Shown one piece after another: positions 1-9,032 of a DNA stretch of 54,668 nt. Each line of letters opens with the position of its first letter. The stretch's first letter is position 1. The translations under genes and the position numbers were made by a program. Under the pieces are notes generated by a model. It searched no databases, was not told the origin of the DNA, and worked only from the letters and a program-made list of their open reading frames with translations. The stretch is from Siminovitchia terrae (GTDB lineage: Bacteria > Bacillota > Bacilli > Bacillales > Bacillaceae_C): the NCBI RefSeq assembly GCF_003605405.2, contig NZ_QYTW02000032.1, positions 9,072 to 63,739 on the forward strand. Reading direction: 5' to 3'.

Positions 1-129
1 GGCCCAAGTTGTAAATCTAATCATTCATTTCTCCCATTACTCTCACAACATCCAGTATAATTTATTTTCTGATTTATCATATAGACTTAAGTTGTAATTT
101 TTCTTACTCCTTTGTATTTAGTTAGAGGA

Positions 130-530
130 GAAAGCCGCACACCTTTAGGCGATCAACACAAACTAAATTTTGACCTCATCATATTATGTGGAACGTCCCC
201 TTGCCTCAAACGGTGGCAGCAATTCGTATCTTCTTGAAGTAATGATGAAGGTAATACGAACATAGTTCCTGCCAGGAAGTTAGAAAAGTTTCCAATTGGA
301 ATACCGGCTTCGCTGCCGATCATTAAATAATCAAGAATATTTTTAATCAATTCAACTATTATTGCTGCAAGTGGACCAAACATCAACGCAGCGATCAATG
401 CAGGAATATCGCTGAAATCCACCGTAAGATATGCCGGAAACGGCGGGATCGGGAACTTAATGAGCATCAGTACAAAAGACAAGCTACTCAGTATCCCGAT
501 TGCTACAAATGATCTCGTATTAAAAGATTA
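130..530 (-). pseudogene. ribU: ribU/fmnP-like riboflavin ECF transporter remnant
   Basis: Reading leftward from about 525, the frame gives an N-terminal part typical of the RibU/FmnP S component of energy-coupling-factor riboflavin transporters: hydrophobic helix 1, then FPAYLTVDFSDIPALIAAL and a following membrane helix with ELIKNILDYL. An in-frame stop lies just upstream of the conserved start, so no normal N-terminus with start codon and ribosome site is visible. Past about position 250 the similarity jumps frame (KKIRIAAT in one frame, FHI further on) and meets stops. Normal family members are near 190 residues with five to six helices; here only the first half is recognisable. I infer a decayed gene. 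A short functional protein is unlikely. Confidence 0.72.
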
Positions 531-803
531 GTGTAAATCGTCGTTTTCTATAACGTAAAAATCTATACTTTCCTCCTGTTTCTGTTCCGTTACAGTAAGT
601 TTAGTAAGTGAAAGTAAAATCAAAGTAAACGCAATGAAAAATAACGGTAATTTTTTTAAATCAGAAGCAGCTATGATGAGGGATAAACAAAATAAAATTG
701 CAAAAACATAGATAATGAGATGGTATTGTAAAATTATAGGACTACTGCTTCGCATACATATTTGAGCAAAAAGAAAAGTGCCATCATAAATGAATCGCAT
801 CAT
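528..803 (-). CDS. small putative membrane protein
   Basis: This 91-residue frame begins ATGATG at 803 with a weak AAGGATG ribosome site upstream. It holds two hydrophobic stretches, roughly residues 24-46 and 50-68, separated by a short charged turn (SDLKK), and ends in an acidic tail rich in E and D. I do not recognise a family. It sits between two decayed genes, so it may itself be a remnant; the hydrophobic composition and plausible start are the only support for coding. Confidence 0.35.
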   Translation of the reverse strand: MMRFIYDGTFLFAQICMRSSSPIILQYHLIIYVFAILFCLSLIIAASDLKKLPLFFIAFTLILLSLTKLTVTEQKQEESIDFYVIENDDLH

Positions 804-839
804 CTTATGATGACATCCTTTAGCATTTATAACTTTTTC

Positions 840-1010
840 CTAAACGTAAAATTCAGTGTCATTATAGACATTGATCGTGTCAACAGCATGAGTCTTTGGA
901 GTATTTGTTGATGCTTGCTCATAAATCAAAGTATTTTTATCCACTGGAATAGTACTGTAACATCAGACTTTTGAGCGATCATTTCCAGATTTTCTTTATC
1001 TGTTTATATC
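840..1010 (-). pseudogene. frameshifted gene fragment, unknown family
   Basis: On the minus strand two adjoining frames give a coherent protein end: ENLEMIAQKSDVTV in one frame, then, after a one-base shift near 960, PVDKNTLIYEQAS followed by HAVDTINVYNDTEFYV and a TAG at 840-842. A TAA precedes the first part. I do not recognise the family. The smooth continuation across the shift suggests a decayed C-terminal fragment; chance frames are the alternative. Confidence 0.35.
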
Positions 1011-1080
1011 ATTCTTTGTTGTGAAGATAACTTTCAATTATTAACTCACGTATTGCTAATAAAGGGGGAATTGTATAAAA

Positions 1081-2295
1081 ATGAAAAAAAAGAATGTAAA
1101 AAATAGTTCTCCAATAAATGGCTATGTTAAACCTGGTTTTGAGAAAGTAAAAAATGAATTCGTTAAGAATTTTGACGAACGCGGAGAGCTTGGGGCAGCA
1201 TGTTCTATTTATTTGAAAGGAGAAAAAGTTGTAGATTTATGGGGCGGGGTTAAAGACCATCAGACAAAAGAACTTTGGGAAGAGGATACAATGGTAACGG
1301 TGTTCTCCTCTACAAAAGGGTTTTCGGCATTGGCAGTTGCTATCGCACATTCTAAAGGGTACTTTGATTTCGATGATAAAGTATCAACCTATTGGAAAGA
1401 GTTTGGACAAAATGGAAAAGAAAATATTACGATTAGACAATTGTTAAACCATCAAGCAGGATTAAGTACCATTAAAGATCTTCCCATATATAAAATTAGT
1501 GATTTTGATACGAGTAATATAATAGGAGAACTTGAAAAAAAGAAGCCCGTATGGGAACCAGGTTCAAGACATGGCTACCATTGTTGGACGATTGGCTGGT
1601 TTATAAGCGAGTTAATCAAAAGAACAGATCCCCACAATCGTTCGTTAAGCGACTTTTTTCGAGAAGAGGTTGCAGAACCACTAGAAGCAGAATTTTATAT
1701 TGGTTTACCTGAATATATAGATGACACTAGAGTATCAACTATTAAAGGTGTCAGTTCTGTGCTGGATTTGTTTAAAAGTTTTAGTACTTTTCCTATAAGT
1801 CTATTGTTTGCTTTTATGAATCCTAAATCACTAACAAGTAAAAGTATGGTTGATTCAAAAAATCTATTAGCACATTCCAACTTCAATACGAGAGAAATGC
1901 GTCAAATTGAATTTCCTTCAGGTAACGGTATAGGGTTAGTCCGAGATATGGCTAAGATATATAGTGAATTTGCCAATGGAGGAATCAACTTAAAACTGGA
2001 GTCCAATACGTTTGAAGAATTGAAGAAGAATCCCGAACCGACGAAAAATGGCTTTCAAGATGTAGTGCAAACTATTGAGACAGCGTTTCATTTAGGTTTT
2101 TTTAAACCACTAGAAACAGGTTCAAATTATGGTTCTCCCCAATGTTTTGGTCATCCAGGAGCTGGAGGATCATTTTGTTTTGCAGACCCTAAAAATAAAG
2201 TAGGGTTTGCTTATGCTATGACAAAAGTGGGAATGTATATGTTTGACGATCCAAGAGAAGTAGCGTTACGGAATGCTTTTTATGAGTGCTTGTAA
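1081..2295 (+). CDS. serine hydrolase, beta-lactamase/family VIII esterase type
   Basis: The 404-residue product has the class C beta-lactamase-like fold signature used by family VIII carboxylesterases: S76-S-T-K79 as the SxxK nucleophile and base, GYHCWTIGW near residue 165 as the tyrosine-containing second motif, and HPGAGGS near residue 360 as the third. No signal peptide is seen, so it probably acts in the cytoplasm on small esters; beta-lactam resistance is not implied. The ATG at 1081 follows an AAAGGGGGAA ribosome site. The gene stands alone, with decayed genes upstream and a repeat downstream. Family assignment is firm, substrate unknown. Confidence 0.88.
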   Translation: MKKKNVKNSSPINGYVKPGFEKVKNEFVKNFDERGELGAACSIYLKGEKVVDLWGGVKDHQTKELWEEDTMVTVFSSTKGFSALAVAIAHSKGYFDFDDKVSTYWKEFGQNGKENITIRQLLNHQAGLSTIKDLPIYKISDFDTSNIIGELEKKKPVWEPGSRHGYHCWTIGWFISELIKRTDPHNRSLSDFFREEVAEPLEAEFYIGLPEYIDDTRVSTIKGVSSVLDLFKSFSTFPISLLFAFMNPKSLTSKSMVDSKNLLAHSNFNTREMRQIEFPSGNGIGLVRDMAKIYSEFANGGINLKLESNTFEELKKNPEPTKNGFQDVVQTIETAFHLGFFKPLETGSNYGSPQCFGHPGAGGSFCFADPKNKVGFAYAMTKVGMYMFDDPREVALRNAFYECL

Positions 2296-2411
2296 GAGGT
2301 GTCTTCTTCAATTAAATGGTCAACTAGTAATATCCGGATACCTTATAAAACTAATTTTGCTAAGGAAACACTCAGTTCTTATTCACAATAGGTGAGAAAG
2401 AAAATTGGTTA

Positions 2412-2546
2412 ATGAAGCAGTCTATCAAAACACTTGCTAGTTTTGGAAAGACCGCAATGGTTAAGAAAGTAAGGCATAATGCACTACTAGAAAATCAAAA
2501 ATTATTCGATAAATTCCTTGATAAGTTATTGAATAAGGGAGTGTAA
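2412..2546 (+). other. short 44-codon frame, possible gene remnant
   Basis: An ATG-initiated 44-codon frame encodes a basic peptide (MKQSIKTLASFGKTAMVKK and so on, ending LLNKGV). The same frame stays open a little upstream (GEKENWL) but begins right after several stops, and there is no clear ribosome site. It could be the tail of a lost gene or a chance frame. I recognise no family. Confidence 0.2.
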
Positions 2547-2597
2547 GCTCAGAGTGCACACAGTTCTTGTTTCACAGTTTAGATTTTTAATTGGTTT

Positions 2598-2791
2598 AAC
2601 CTCATTCAGCAGAAGTCTCCCACTTCTGTAAGTGGTGAGATGAATGCCTATTGGAATTCCATTCAGTGGGGGTTCAAACCCCGGCTAAATAAAGTCAAAG
2701 CCTCCGGCGGATGCCACAGATTTTTCAGAGGAAATTGATCGAGCTTAAGCTCGATAAAATCTGGGCGCAAATACGCCAAGGCGCATTTGAT
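2598..2791 (+). repeat. 190-bp structured repeat, copy 1
   Basis: First of eight copies of the same interspersed repeat in this window. It opens with CTCATTCAGCAGAAGTCTCC, carries the CCACTT-CTGT-AAGTGG hairpin, a GGGGTT-CA-AACCCC hairpin inside an ATTCAG-type stem, an ATCGAGC/GCTCGAT hairpin (loop TTAA here) and a terminal CGCC-AA-GGCG hairpin ending in CATTTGAT. It lies upstream of the PucR-type regulator and is preceded by TTTAA. Confidence 0.9.
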
Positions 2792-2821
2792 TGCTTACGC
2801 CTAAATTCCTTGTTTTTTTGT

Positions 2822-2827
2822 TATAAT
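2822..2827 (+). promoter_or_regulatory. putative -10 box for the PucR-type regulator gene
   Basis: TATAAT at 2822-2827 lies 87 bases before the chosen start at 2915. No good -35 box is seen at the right distance; that region adjoins the 3' end of repeat copy 1, so insertion of the repeat may have reset the upstream part of this promoter. Confidence 0.35.
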
Positions 2828-2914
2828 CGGTCAATCTCTCTATCAGTGAATCTTCTTTTTATGTGGTGCACATGTTGTTATGATAATAGAAAGCAGGAGA
2901 GGGGAGTTAGAGCC

Positions 2915-5095
2915 ATGGCAGATGCCCAGAGAGAAACGGTTATCAGAAAAGTAGAGCAACATTTACGTAAGATGTCGCGCCAGTTGATTAAAATCGATAC
3001 AGAGGGACAAGCACTTCAGTATTTGAGTGATTCTTTTCGGAATAAGCTATATTGCGACTTCGTTGGTGTGGTGTTTGTTGAAGAGGACTTGTATGTTCCA
3101 AAAACGTGGAGTGGGAATGTCTTTGAAGTGAGAGATTCTTTTCCCATGCCTGTAGATCAATGCTCCAATCAATTGCTTGAACATAGTTTGACTGATAAAG
3201 AGGCTTGCACAATGGCCAGTGCTTGTCATCTTTTCTCTTTATTGAAAAAATCAGGTGTGAAAACATGGTTTACAGTACCGATTAAGGACGAGCTGCATAC
3301 GTTTGGTTTTTGCATGATCGGATTTTTGAGCTATGTTCCTCTTTTGGAAATGAGGAAGCATTTTGATGAATTTGGTCAAGATGTCGCTTTAGCTATTACT
3401 ATGACAAGAAATCGAAAAATGCAGTTGAAAGAGATAGAAGGCATTGAATGGATTACAAAAAACTTATCCATCGATTCGCCGTTCGAGGAAAAAATCGCAG
3501 AGATCACAACGCGTGCTGGTAAAGGTACGGATGCCGAATTTGCTTGTATCTACCTTTATAATGATCTGGATAATTGTTTTATTTTCCAGCCTCCAGCATA
3601 TGGACAAATGAAAAATATACAACAAATGAAAGTCCAACATAACTATTTTTTAAAAGAACATTTCCCGTTCTTGGAAAAAACAGGTGGAATGCAGTTAACA
3701 ATCCCGATATCCATGGATCTAAAAACAATCGGAGTCCTTCATGTTGAAAAGAAAAGGTCCGGGGTATTCAGTGAAGAAGATTTGCATGTACTTCGGCTGA
3801 TCAGTAATCATATAGCCACCATTTTGGAAAATGCACGGCTCTACAATAAGGAAAAGGAAAATCGTAACCGTTTGCATTTTTTACTTGAATACCAACAAGC
3901 ATTAGTAAAAGAAACAGTAAAGCATGAAGGATTTGACGGGATTACGTCAATGCTTGGTGAATTGTTTAATGAACCAATCGTCCTATTTGACCGTTTTATG
4001 CATCCTTTATCGTTTTCAATCAAGGAAAGCAAGGAAAGCCTCATTCCCCAATTGCGTGCTGAAGCTGAAAAGATGAAAAGAAAGAAAAAACCATATATCG
4101 TCCTTAAAGAATATGGACAAGCATATTCCATTTGGCCAATTAGCGGAGGCGATGATGTACTGGGTTATTTAGCTGTACGCATGTCAGGAAATGAATTGGA
4201 TGATTATGACCAAATCATGATAGAAATGGCCCGGAATATTTGTTCTATTCAATTTATTAAACAAAAATTGGTGCTGGATGCAACAGAACAAGCTAAAGAA
4301 AACTTTATTAGTAAGCTGCTAGTTGAAATGGTCGAGAATAAAGAGAGTATTCTCCAGTACGCCAATTTATTTATGTGGGATTTATTCAGACCACATAGGG
4401 TAGCGTTGTTATCTATTACATTGAAAGATGATGAGGTTGAAGGGTGTAATCTGTTGGAGCAACAAGCGAAAAAATCAGTAGTATGGGATTATATCAGGGT
4501 ATTAGTGGTAGAAAAAAATAAAGAAATTTTAGCTGCTACGTTTAAAGATCAGTATGTCCTCATTGTACCAGCTAATAAAGGGATGCAGGATTTCTGGACT
4601 AGATTTTACACAAGTATAAAAAAAGCGGTCAAAAGGAGCGGAATCAACTGTCATGTATTCATCGGAATTGGGGGAAAGGCAGACAATATTCAAGAGTATT
4701 ATGTAAGTAGCGAGCATGCAAGGCAGGCATTGAACATAGTGCAAAGCCGATTTAGAGATAAGGGATATGCTTTTTTTGAAGAACTGGGCTCTTACACGAT
4801 TTTGCATCACCTTGAACACACGAAGGCCATTCATTTGTTTATGGAGAATCAGCTGGGGCCGCTAGAGAAATATTCCGAAGGAAAGAGTATGGATCTTATT
4901 CACACCCTTAGAGTGTATTTGGTCAATAATGGAAATGCGAAAGCGACAGCTCAAGAATTATATATTCATAGAAGTTCTTTATTATATCGGTTGGAAAAAA
5001 TTGAATCTATATTAGAAGTTGATTTAAATGATCCAGAAGTAAGGTTTAACTTAATGATGGCATTTAAATTATATGATATGCGGGGACAGCTGTGA
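2915..5095 (+). CDS. PucR/CdaR-family transcriptional regulator with GAF domains
   Basis: The start at 2915 (MADAQRE) follows GAGAGGGG and gives 726 residues; the frame is open further upstream only because it runs through repeat copy 1. Two GAF-like sensor regions occupy about residues 20-180 and 190-345 (the second ends GVLHVEKKRSGVFSEEDLHVLRLI in pattern), then a mixed central region, and a C-terminal PucR helix-turn-helix near residues 660-720 (NAKATAQELYIHRSSLLYRLEKIE). Such proteins bind DNA as activators answering a small ligand. It lies directly upstream of the acyl-CoA catabolic genes in the same direction and is the likely activator of that set. The stop is inside a terminator hairpin. 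Confidence 0.85.
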   Translation: MADAQRETVIRKVEQHLRKMSRQLIKIDTEGQALQYLSDSFRNKLYCDFVGVVFVEEDLYVPKTWSGNVFEVRDSFPMPVDQCSNQLLEHSLTDKEACTMASACHLFSLLKKSGVKTWFTVPIKDELHTFGFCMIGFLSYVPLLEMRKHFDEFGQDVALAITMTRNRKMQLKEIEGIEWITKNLSIDSPFEEKIAEITTRAGKGTDAEFACIYLYNDLDNCFIFQPPAYGQMKNIQQMKVQHNYFLKEHFPFLEKTGGMQLTIPISMDLKTIGVLHVEKKRSGVFSEEDLHVLRLISNHIATILENARLYNKEKENRNRLHFLLEYQQALVKETVKHEGFDGITSMLGELFNEPIVLFDRFMHPLSFSIKESKESLIPQLRAEAEKMKRKKKPYIVLKEYGQAYSIWPISGGDDVLGYLAVRMSGNELDDYDQIMIEMARNICSIQFIKQKLVLDATEQAKENFISKLLVEMVENKESILQYANLFMWDLFRPHRVALLSITLKDDEVEGCNLLEQQAKKSVVWDYIRVLVVEKNKEILAATFKDQYVLIVPANKGMQDFWTRFYTSIKKAVKRSGINCHVFIGIGGKADNIQEYYVSSEHARQALNIVQSRFRDKGYAFFEELGSYTILHHLEHTKAIHLFMENQLGPLEKYSEGKSMDLIHTLRVYLVNNGNAKATAQELYIHRSSLLYRLEKIESILEVDLNDPEVRFNLMMAFKLYDMRGQL

Positions 5096-5111
5096 ACGAG
5101 CTGTCTTTTTT
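5085..5111 (+). terminator. rho-independent terminator after PucR-type gene
   Basis: GACAGCT, a seven-base loop, AGCTGTC and then six T residues. The left arm overlaps the last codons of the regulator, whose TGA is 5093-5095. Confidence 0.75.
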
Positions 5112-5143
5112 AAATAGTTTTGACGGTAAAATCGATTTCTTTT

Positions 5144-5187
5144 CCTACACTATGTAGGTACAACCTGGCGATTCCTCCTCTTATAAT
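5144..5187 (+). promoter_or_regulatory. candidate activator site and -10 box of the acyl-CoA catabolic genes
   Basis: CCTACA-CTA-TGTAGG (5144-5158) is a near-perfect inverted repeat. It ends 23 bases before TATAAT (5182-5187), with only a poor -35 between. This layout, an operator just upstream of a weak -35, suits an activator-dependent promoter, plausibly served by the PucR-type protein encoded just upstream. The regulator link is inference. Confidence 0.45.
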
Positions 5188-5219
5188 ATAATTAAAGGAT
5201 TTATAGAGGAGATGTGGAT

Positions 5220-6077
5220 ATGAGTATTCAAACAATTGGAGTGGTAGGGGCTGGCTCTATGGGAGCGGGGATTGCGAACCTGGCAGCTATGAATGGTTTT
5301 GACGTAATTTTGCGAGATATTGAAGATCGTTTCTTGGATGGAGCTTTATCTCGCATTGACAGATTTATGTCAAAAAGTGTGGAGCGAGGAAAATTAACGG
5401 AAGAACAAAAGCAAGCGGCACTTTCCCATATTAAAACGACGAAAAATCTGGAAGATTTCAAGGAAGCTGATGTCGTTATTGAGGCTGTTATTGAAGATAT
5501 GGAATTGAAAAAAGAAGTTTTCTCACAACTGGATGAAATTGTGAGAGAAGATGTTATTTTGGCAACAAATACTTCATCGATGTCAATCACTGAAATTGCT
5601 TCCGCAACAAAACGTCCGGAACGAGTGGCAGGTATGCACTTTTTCAACCCGGCACAGCTTATGAAACTGGTGGAAGTGGTCCGGGGATATGGAACAAGCG
5701 ATGAAACGGTCGAGGAATTGAAAGCGTTGTCTAGTCGTTTAAATAAGGAAGTAGTAGAGGTTAAAAAGGACTCACCTGGATTTATCGTTAACCGGATTAT
5801 GATTCCGCAGTTTATAGAAGCGATTCGTCTGTTGGAAGAAGATGTGGCTACTGCTGAGGACATTGATAAGGCTGTGAAATTCGGGCTGAACTATCCGATG
5901 GGACCGTTTGAGCTTCAGGATTATGCAGGAGTGGATATCGGCTTCTATGTAATGGAATATTTCGAGAAGGAATTCAATGATGCCCGATTTGCACCGCCAC
6001 TTTTAATGAAACAAATGATGAGGGCAGGAAGACATGGTAAGAAAACAGGAGCAGGGTTCTATAACTACGATAAATAA
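5220..6077 (+). CDS. hbd: 3-hydroxyacyl-CoA (3-hydroxybutyryl-CoA) dehydrogenase
   Basis: The 285-residue NAD-dependent enzyme oxidises 3-hydroxyacyl-CoA to 3-ketoacyl-CoA. G10-A-G-S-M-G15 forms the dinucleotide-binding GxGxxG loop, HFFNPAQLMKLVEVV from H140 is the catalytic histidine region, and NYPMGPFELQDYAG marks the C-terminal domain. Length matches the short Hbd/PaaH form without a fused hydratase. The ATG at 5220 is preferred to a GTG at 5214 because AGAGGAG ends eight bases before it. It is the first gene of the catabolic run. Repeat copy 2 begins within its TAA stop codon. Confidence 0.92.
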   Translation: MSIQTIGVVGAGSMGAGIANLAAMNGFDVILRDIEDRFLDGALSRIDRFMSKSVERGKLTEEQKQAALSHIKTTKNLEDFKEADVVIEAVIEDMELKKEVFSQLDEIVREDVILATNTSSMSITEIASATKRPERVAGMHFFNPAQLMKLVEVVRGYGTSDETVEELKALSSRLNKEVVEVKKDSPGFIVNRIMIPQFIEAIRLLEEDVATAEDIDKAVKFGLNYPMGPFELQDYAGVDIGFYVMEYFEKEFNDARFAPPLLMKQMMRAGRHGKKTGAGFYNYDK

Positions 6078-6265
6078 TTTCATTCAGCAAAAGTCTCCGA
6101 CTTCTGTAAGTGGAGAGATGAATGTATATTGATATTCCATTCAGTGGGGGTTCAAACCCCGGTTGAATAAAGTGAAAGCCTCTGGCGGATGCCTCAGACT
6201 TTTAGAGGATTTAACGAGCAAAGCTCGATAAAATCTGGGCGCAAATATGCCAAGGCGCATTTGAT
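6076..6265 (+). repeat. 190-bp structured repeat, copy 2
   Basis: Starts inside the hbd stop codon and ends seven bases or fewer before the ribosome site of the enoyl-CoA hydratase, so it fills the whole gap between two genes of one pathway. It shows CCGACTT instead of CCCACTT in the first hairpin (one mismatch) and AACGAGC-AAA-GCTCGAT in the third. Confidence 0.9.
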
Positions 6266-6278
6266 TGGAGGAAAAACG

Positions 6279-7058
6279 ATGAATGATGAATTTCTAATCA
6301 GTGAGATAGAAGACAATACAGCTATTATTACGATTAACCGGCCGCCGGTAAATCCGCTCAACTCACAGGTATTCAAAGAGCTTTCTGATGTATTTCGGGA
6401 ACTTGATGAAGATGATCGAGTAAAGGCAATCATTTTGACAGGAAGCGGCGAAAAAGCATTCGTTGCAGGAGCAGATATTAATGAAATGGCCGGATTGGAC
6501 CTTGTAGGTATTAATAAAATGAACAAGGTGTCCAGAAGTGTTTATACACAAATTGAGAACTCTACCAAGCCTGTTATTGCTGCAATCAACGGTTTGGCTC
6601 TTGGCGGCGGTTTTGAGCTGGCTTTGGCCTGTGACTTACGTATTTGCTCAGAAAAAGCAAAATTCGCTTTTCCAGAAGTCGGATTGGGGATCATTCCTGG
6701 AGGAGGTGGAACTCAACGACTTCAAAAAATAGTAGGCCAGGGAATAGCGAAAGAGCTTCTATATTTTGGAGAGATGTTTGATGCTTTTCGTGCCCAGGAA
6801 TTGCACATTGTAAACAAAGTTGTACCTGTTAATGAGGTATTATCCGCTGCGAAGGAATGGGCTGCCAAGCTTACACAGAAGCCTCCGATCGCATTGCAAA
6901 TGATGAAGGTTGCTGTGAATGCAGGAAGCAACACGGATATCGAAACAGGATTAACAATCGAAAGCTCTTGTTTCGGCAATGCTTTTTCAACAGAAGACCG
7001 TAAAGAAGGGCTGACGGCATTTGTAGAAAAAAGAAAGCCTATGTATTCAGGAAGATAG
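6279..7058 (+). CDS. enoyl-CoA hydratase/isomerase (crotonase family)
   Basis: The start at 6279 follows TTGGAGGAAAAACG and gives 259 residues, normal for crotonases; the longer frame is only read-through from repeat copy 2. Family signatures are clear: AFVAGADINEM (oxyanion-hole strand), GGGFELALACDL with Glu113, and FPEVGLGIIPGGGGTQRL with Glu133, so both catalytic glutamates of true hydratases are present. It should hydrate 2-enoyl-CoA to 3-hydroxyacyl-CoA, feeding the dehydrogenase encoded upstream. Its translation signal lies immediately downstream of the repeat, so folding of the repeat in mRNA could affect initiation. Confidence 0.92.
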   Translation: MNDEFLISEIEDNTAIITINRPPVNPLNSQVFKELSDVFRELDEDDRVKAIILTGSGEKAFVAGADINEMAGLDLVGINKMNKVSRSVYTQIENSTKPVIAAINGLALGGGFELALACDLRICSEKAKFAFPEVGLGIIPGGGGTQRLQKIVGQGIAKELLYFGEMFDAFRAQELHIVNKVVPVNEVLSAAKEWAAKLTQKPPIALQMMKVAVNAGSNTDIETGLTIESSCFGNAFSTEDRKEGLTAFVEKRKPMYSGR

Positions 7059-7066
7059 ACCATGTA

Positions 7067-7124
7067 AAAAAAGAAGTATCGAGATGTGCAGGAGGTCGAA
7101 GTCATCAGGGATACTTCTTTTTTA
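7067..7124 (+). terminator. rho-independent terminator after enoyl-CoA hydratase gene
   Basis: AAAAAAAGAAGTATC (7067-7081) pairs with GATACTTCTTTTTT (7111-7124) across a loop of about 29 bases. A/T runs on both sides would allow action on both strands. Confidence 0.7.
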
Positions 7125-7181
7125 ACAGAGTAAGAAAGCATAAAATCAGATGAAATATTTAGTTCGGATTAAGATTTTATA

Positions 7182-7306
7182 TGTCTAGCTACAGGCGCCT
7201 TCGGCTCGAGGTCACAAGTCAAATTGCTGTGGTGACTGAGGAACTGCCTCCTCGCAATTCGCCTTGTACTTGTCGCCTAAGGCTGCGCGCCTTTCGCTTT
7301 TCTTAA
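7182..7306 (+). repeat. second repeat family, copy A (AGCTACAGGCGCC type)
   Basis: Begins CTAGCTACAGGCGCCTTCGG, contains GAGGAACTGCCTCCTCG and CTTGTCGCCTAAGG, and ends GCGCCTTTCGCTTTTCTTA. Ends carry GGCGCC-like inverted segments. Related sequences lie at 13828, 13996, 28119 (reverse) and 38921 (reverse). It fills the gap before the acyl-CoA dehydrogenase gene. Confidence 0.6.
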
Positions 7307-7328
7307 TAGATTTTGAGGAGTTGAGAGA

Positions 7329-9032
7329 ATGGCAACCAAAAATGCAGAGATGAAGAATTTTTTAAATAAAACGATCCATTCTGATGACATTTTTACCCCG
7401 GAAGATTTTTCAGATGAACATAAAATGATTGCGGATATGACAGAGAAGTTCGTGATCAACGAGGTCATGCCGGCCCTTTCAAAAATAGAAAACCAGGAAT
7501 TTGATGAAACAATTCGTTTGATCAAAGAAGCGGGGGCGCTTGGTTTAATTGGTGCTGATATCCCTGAAGAAGATGGTGGATTAGACCTGGGAAAAGTCAG
7601 CGGGGCAATTATTGGAGAAAAAATGGCATTAGGACGTTCCTTTTCAATTACGTTTGGAGGACAAACCGGGATTGGTGCGTTGCCGATTGCTTATTTTGGA
7701 AGCCAAGCTCAAAAAGAAAAATATTTGCCCGACTTGCTTTCAGGAAATAAAATTGCTGCTTATGCACTGACAGAACCGTCAGCAGGTACAGATGCATTAG
7801 GCTTAAAAACAAGGGCTATCCTAGCGGATGATGGAAAGCATTACATATTAAATGGAGAGAAGCAATGGATTACCAATTCGGCTTTCGCCGACGTGTTTAT
7901 TGTCTATGCGAAAGTAGACAGCAAACAAATAACTGCTTTTATTGTGGAAAAAAACTCTGAAGGACTGTCAACGAGCCCCGAGGAGAACAAAATGGGTTTA
8001 AAAGGGTCCTCTACACGTTCGCTCATTTTAGATCAGGTAAAAGTACCGGTTGAAAATGTCATTGGTGAAATTGGCAGAGGGCATATTATTGCATTTAACG
8101 TATTAAATATTGGCCGTTATAAAATTTCCGCTTCAGCGCTTGGTTCGTCGAAAAGATCATTGGAGCTCGCGGTTAAATATGCAAATGAACGAAAGCAATT
8201 CGGACGGCCAATCTCAAGTTTTAATTTAATCAAACAAAAGCTGGCTGGTATGACCATCAAAACGTACGCCAATGAAAGTGCTGTATACAGAACAGCAGGG
8301 GCGATGCAAGATGGATTCGAGGAAATGAAAGATTCAGGTAAGGAATATGGAAAAACGATTGCCCGCTTTGCCGTTGAATGCTCCATTAATAAGGTGATGT
8401 CTACAGAAGCACTAGACTTTGTAGTTGATGAAGCCGTTCAAATTCATGGCGGATATGGCTATATGGCTGAATATGAAGTAGAGGCCATCTATCGCGATTC
8501 TCGGATAAACCGGATATTTGAAGGGACAAATGAAATCAATCGAATGATTATTGCATCCACAATATTAAAAAATGGAAAACAGCCACTGAAAAATAAACAA
8601 GTAAATGATGGCCCTTTGCAACGGGAAAAACAAACAATCCAGCTTATGAAAGAATACTTGGATTCAACTATTCAGGCTATTCACCAGGCAGGATTTGACG
8701 ATCTGAATGAGGAGCAGGAAGCAGCCGCTTTTTTGGCTGATCTTGCTATTGCTATTTACGCGAGCGAAAGTGCTGTCCTTCGTGCAGATAAGCTGCTTAC
8801 GAAATATAGTGATGATCGCAACGCGCAAATACTAGATTGCACAAAAGTATATGTTCATGAAACAGCTCAATGGTGTGCAATAAAAGGCTTGAATATTCTT
8901 AATCACTTAAACGATAATGAACAGTTTTCCCAGACCATTGGACGCCTGATCAGCAGCAGTCCGGATAATATGGTCGCAATCAAGCGTCGTATTGCAGATC
9001 GAATCATTACAGCGGAACGATACATGGTTTAA
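7329..9032 (+). CDS. acyl-CoA dehydrogenase, long form
   Basis: The 567-residue flavoenzyme introduces the 2,3 double bond into acyl-CoA and passes electrons to ETF. ALTEPSAGTDALG and QWITNSAFAD are the FAD/substrate signatures, ERKQFGRPISSFNLIKQKLA is the helical-domain signature, and YRDSRINRIFEGTNEINR carries the usual C-terminal motif. It is about 180 residues longer than single-domain enzymes, with a helical C-terminal extension as in Bacillus FadE-type proteins. ATG at 7329 follows TGAGGAG. Repeat copy 3 begins within the TAA stop. The expected electron acceptor gene etfB further down is broken. Confidence 0.9.
   Translation: MATKNAEMKNFLNKTIHSDDIFTPEDFSDEHKMIADMTEKFVINEVMPALSKIENQEFDETIRLIKEAGALGLIGADIPEEDGGLDLGKVSGAIIGEKMALGRSFSITFGGQTGIGALPIAYFGSQAQKEKYLPDLLSGNKIAAYALTEPSAGTDALGLKTRAILADDGKHYILNGEKQWITNSAFADVFIVYAKVDSKQITAFIVEKNSEGLSTSPEENKMGLKGSSTRSLILDQVKVPVENVIGEIGRGHIIAFNVLNIGRYKISASALGSSKRSLELAVKYANERKQFGRPISSFNLIKQKLAGMTIKTYANESAVYRTAGAMQDGFEEMKDSGKEYGKTIARFAVECSINKVMSTEALDFVVDEAVQIHGGYGYMAEYEVEAIYRDSRINRIFEGTNEINRMIIASTILKNGKQPLKNKQVNDGPLQREKQTIQLMKEYLDSTIQAIHQAGFDDLNEEQEAAAFLADLAIAIYASESAVLRADKLLTKYSDDRNAQILDCTKVYVHETAQWCAIKGLNILNHLNDNEQFSQTIGRLISSSPDNMVAIKRRIADRIITAERYMV

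Noticed and set aside
2598-2791. Group II intron or riboswitch interpretation of the 190-bp element
   Set aside because: There is no intron domain V pattern or reverse transcriptase, and the copies stand before, between and after unrelated genes, unlike a riboswitch.
5228-5863. Minus-strand 211-codon frame as a gene
   Set aside because: It lies entirely opposite hbd, has Ser/Thr-rich shadow composition and no ribosome site.
6189-6278. Upstream starts for the hydratase, thiolase and PucR-type genes inside the repeats
   Set aside because: The upstream extensions encode repeat sequence, and each gene has a good ribosome site at the internal ATG.
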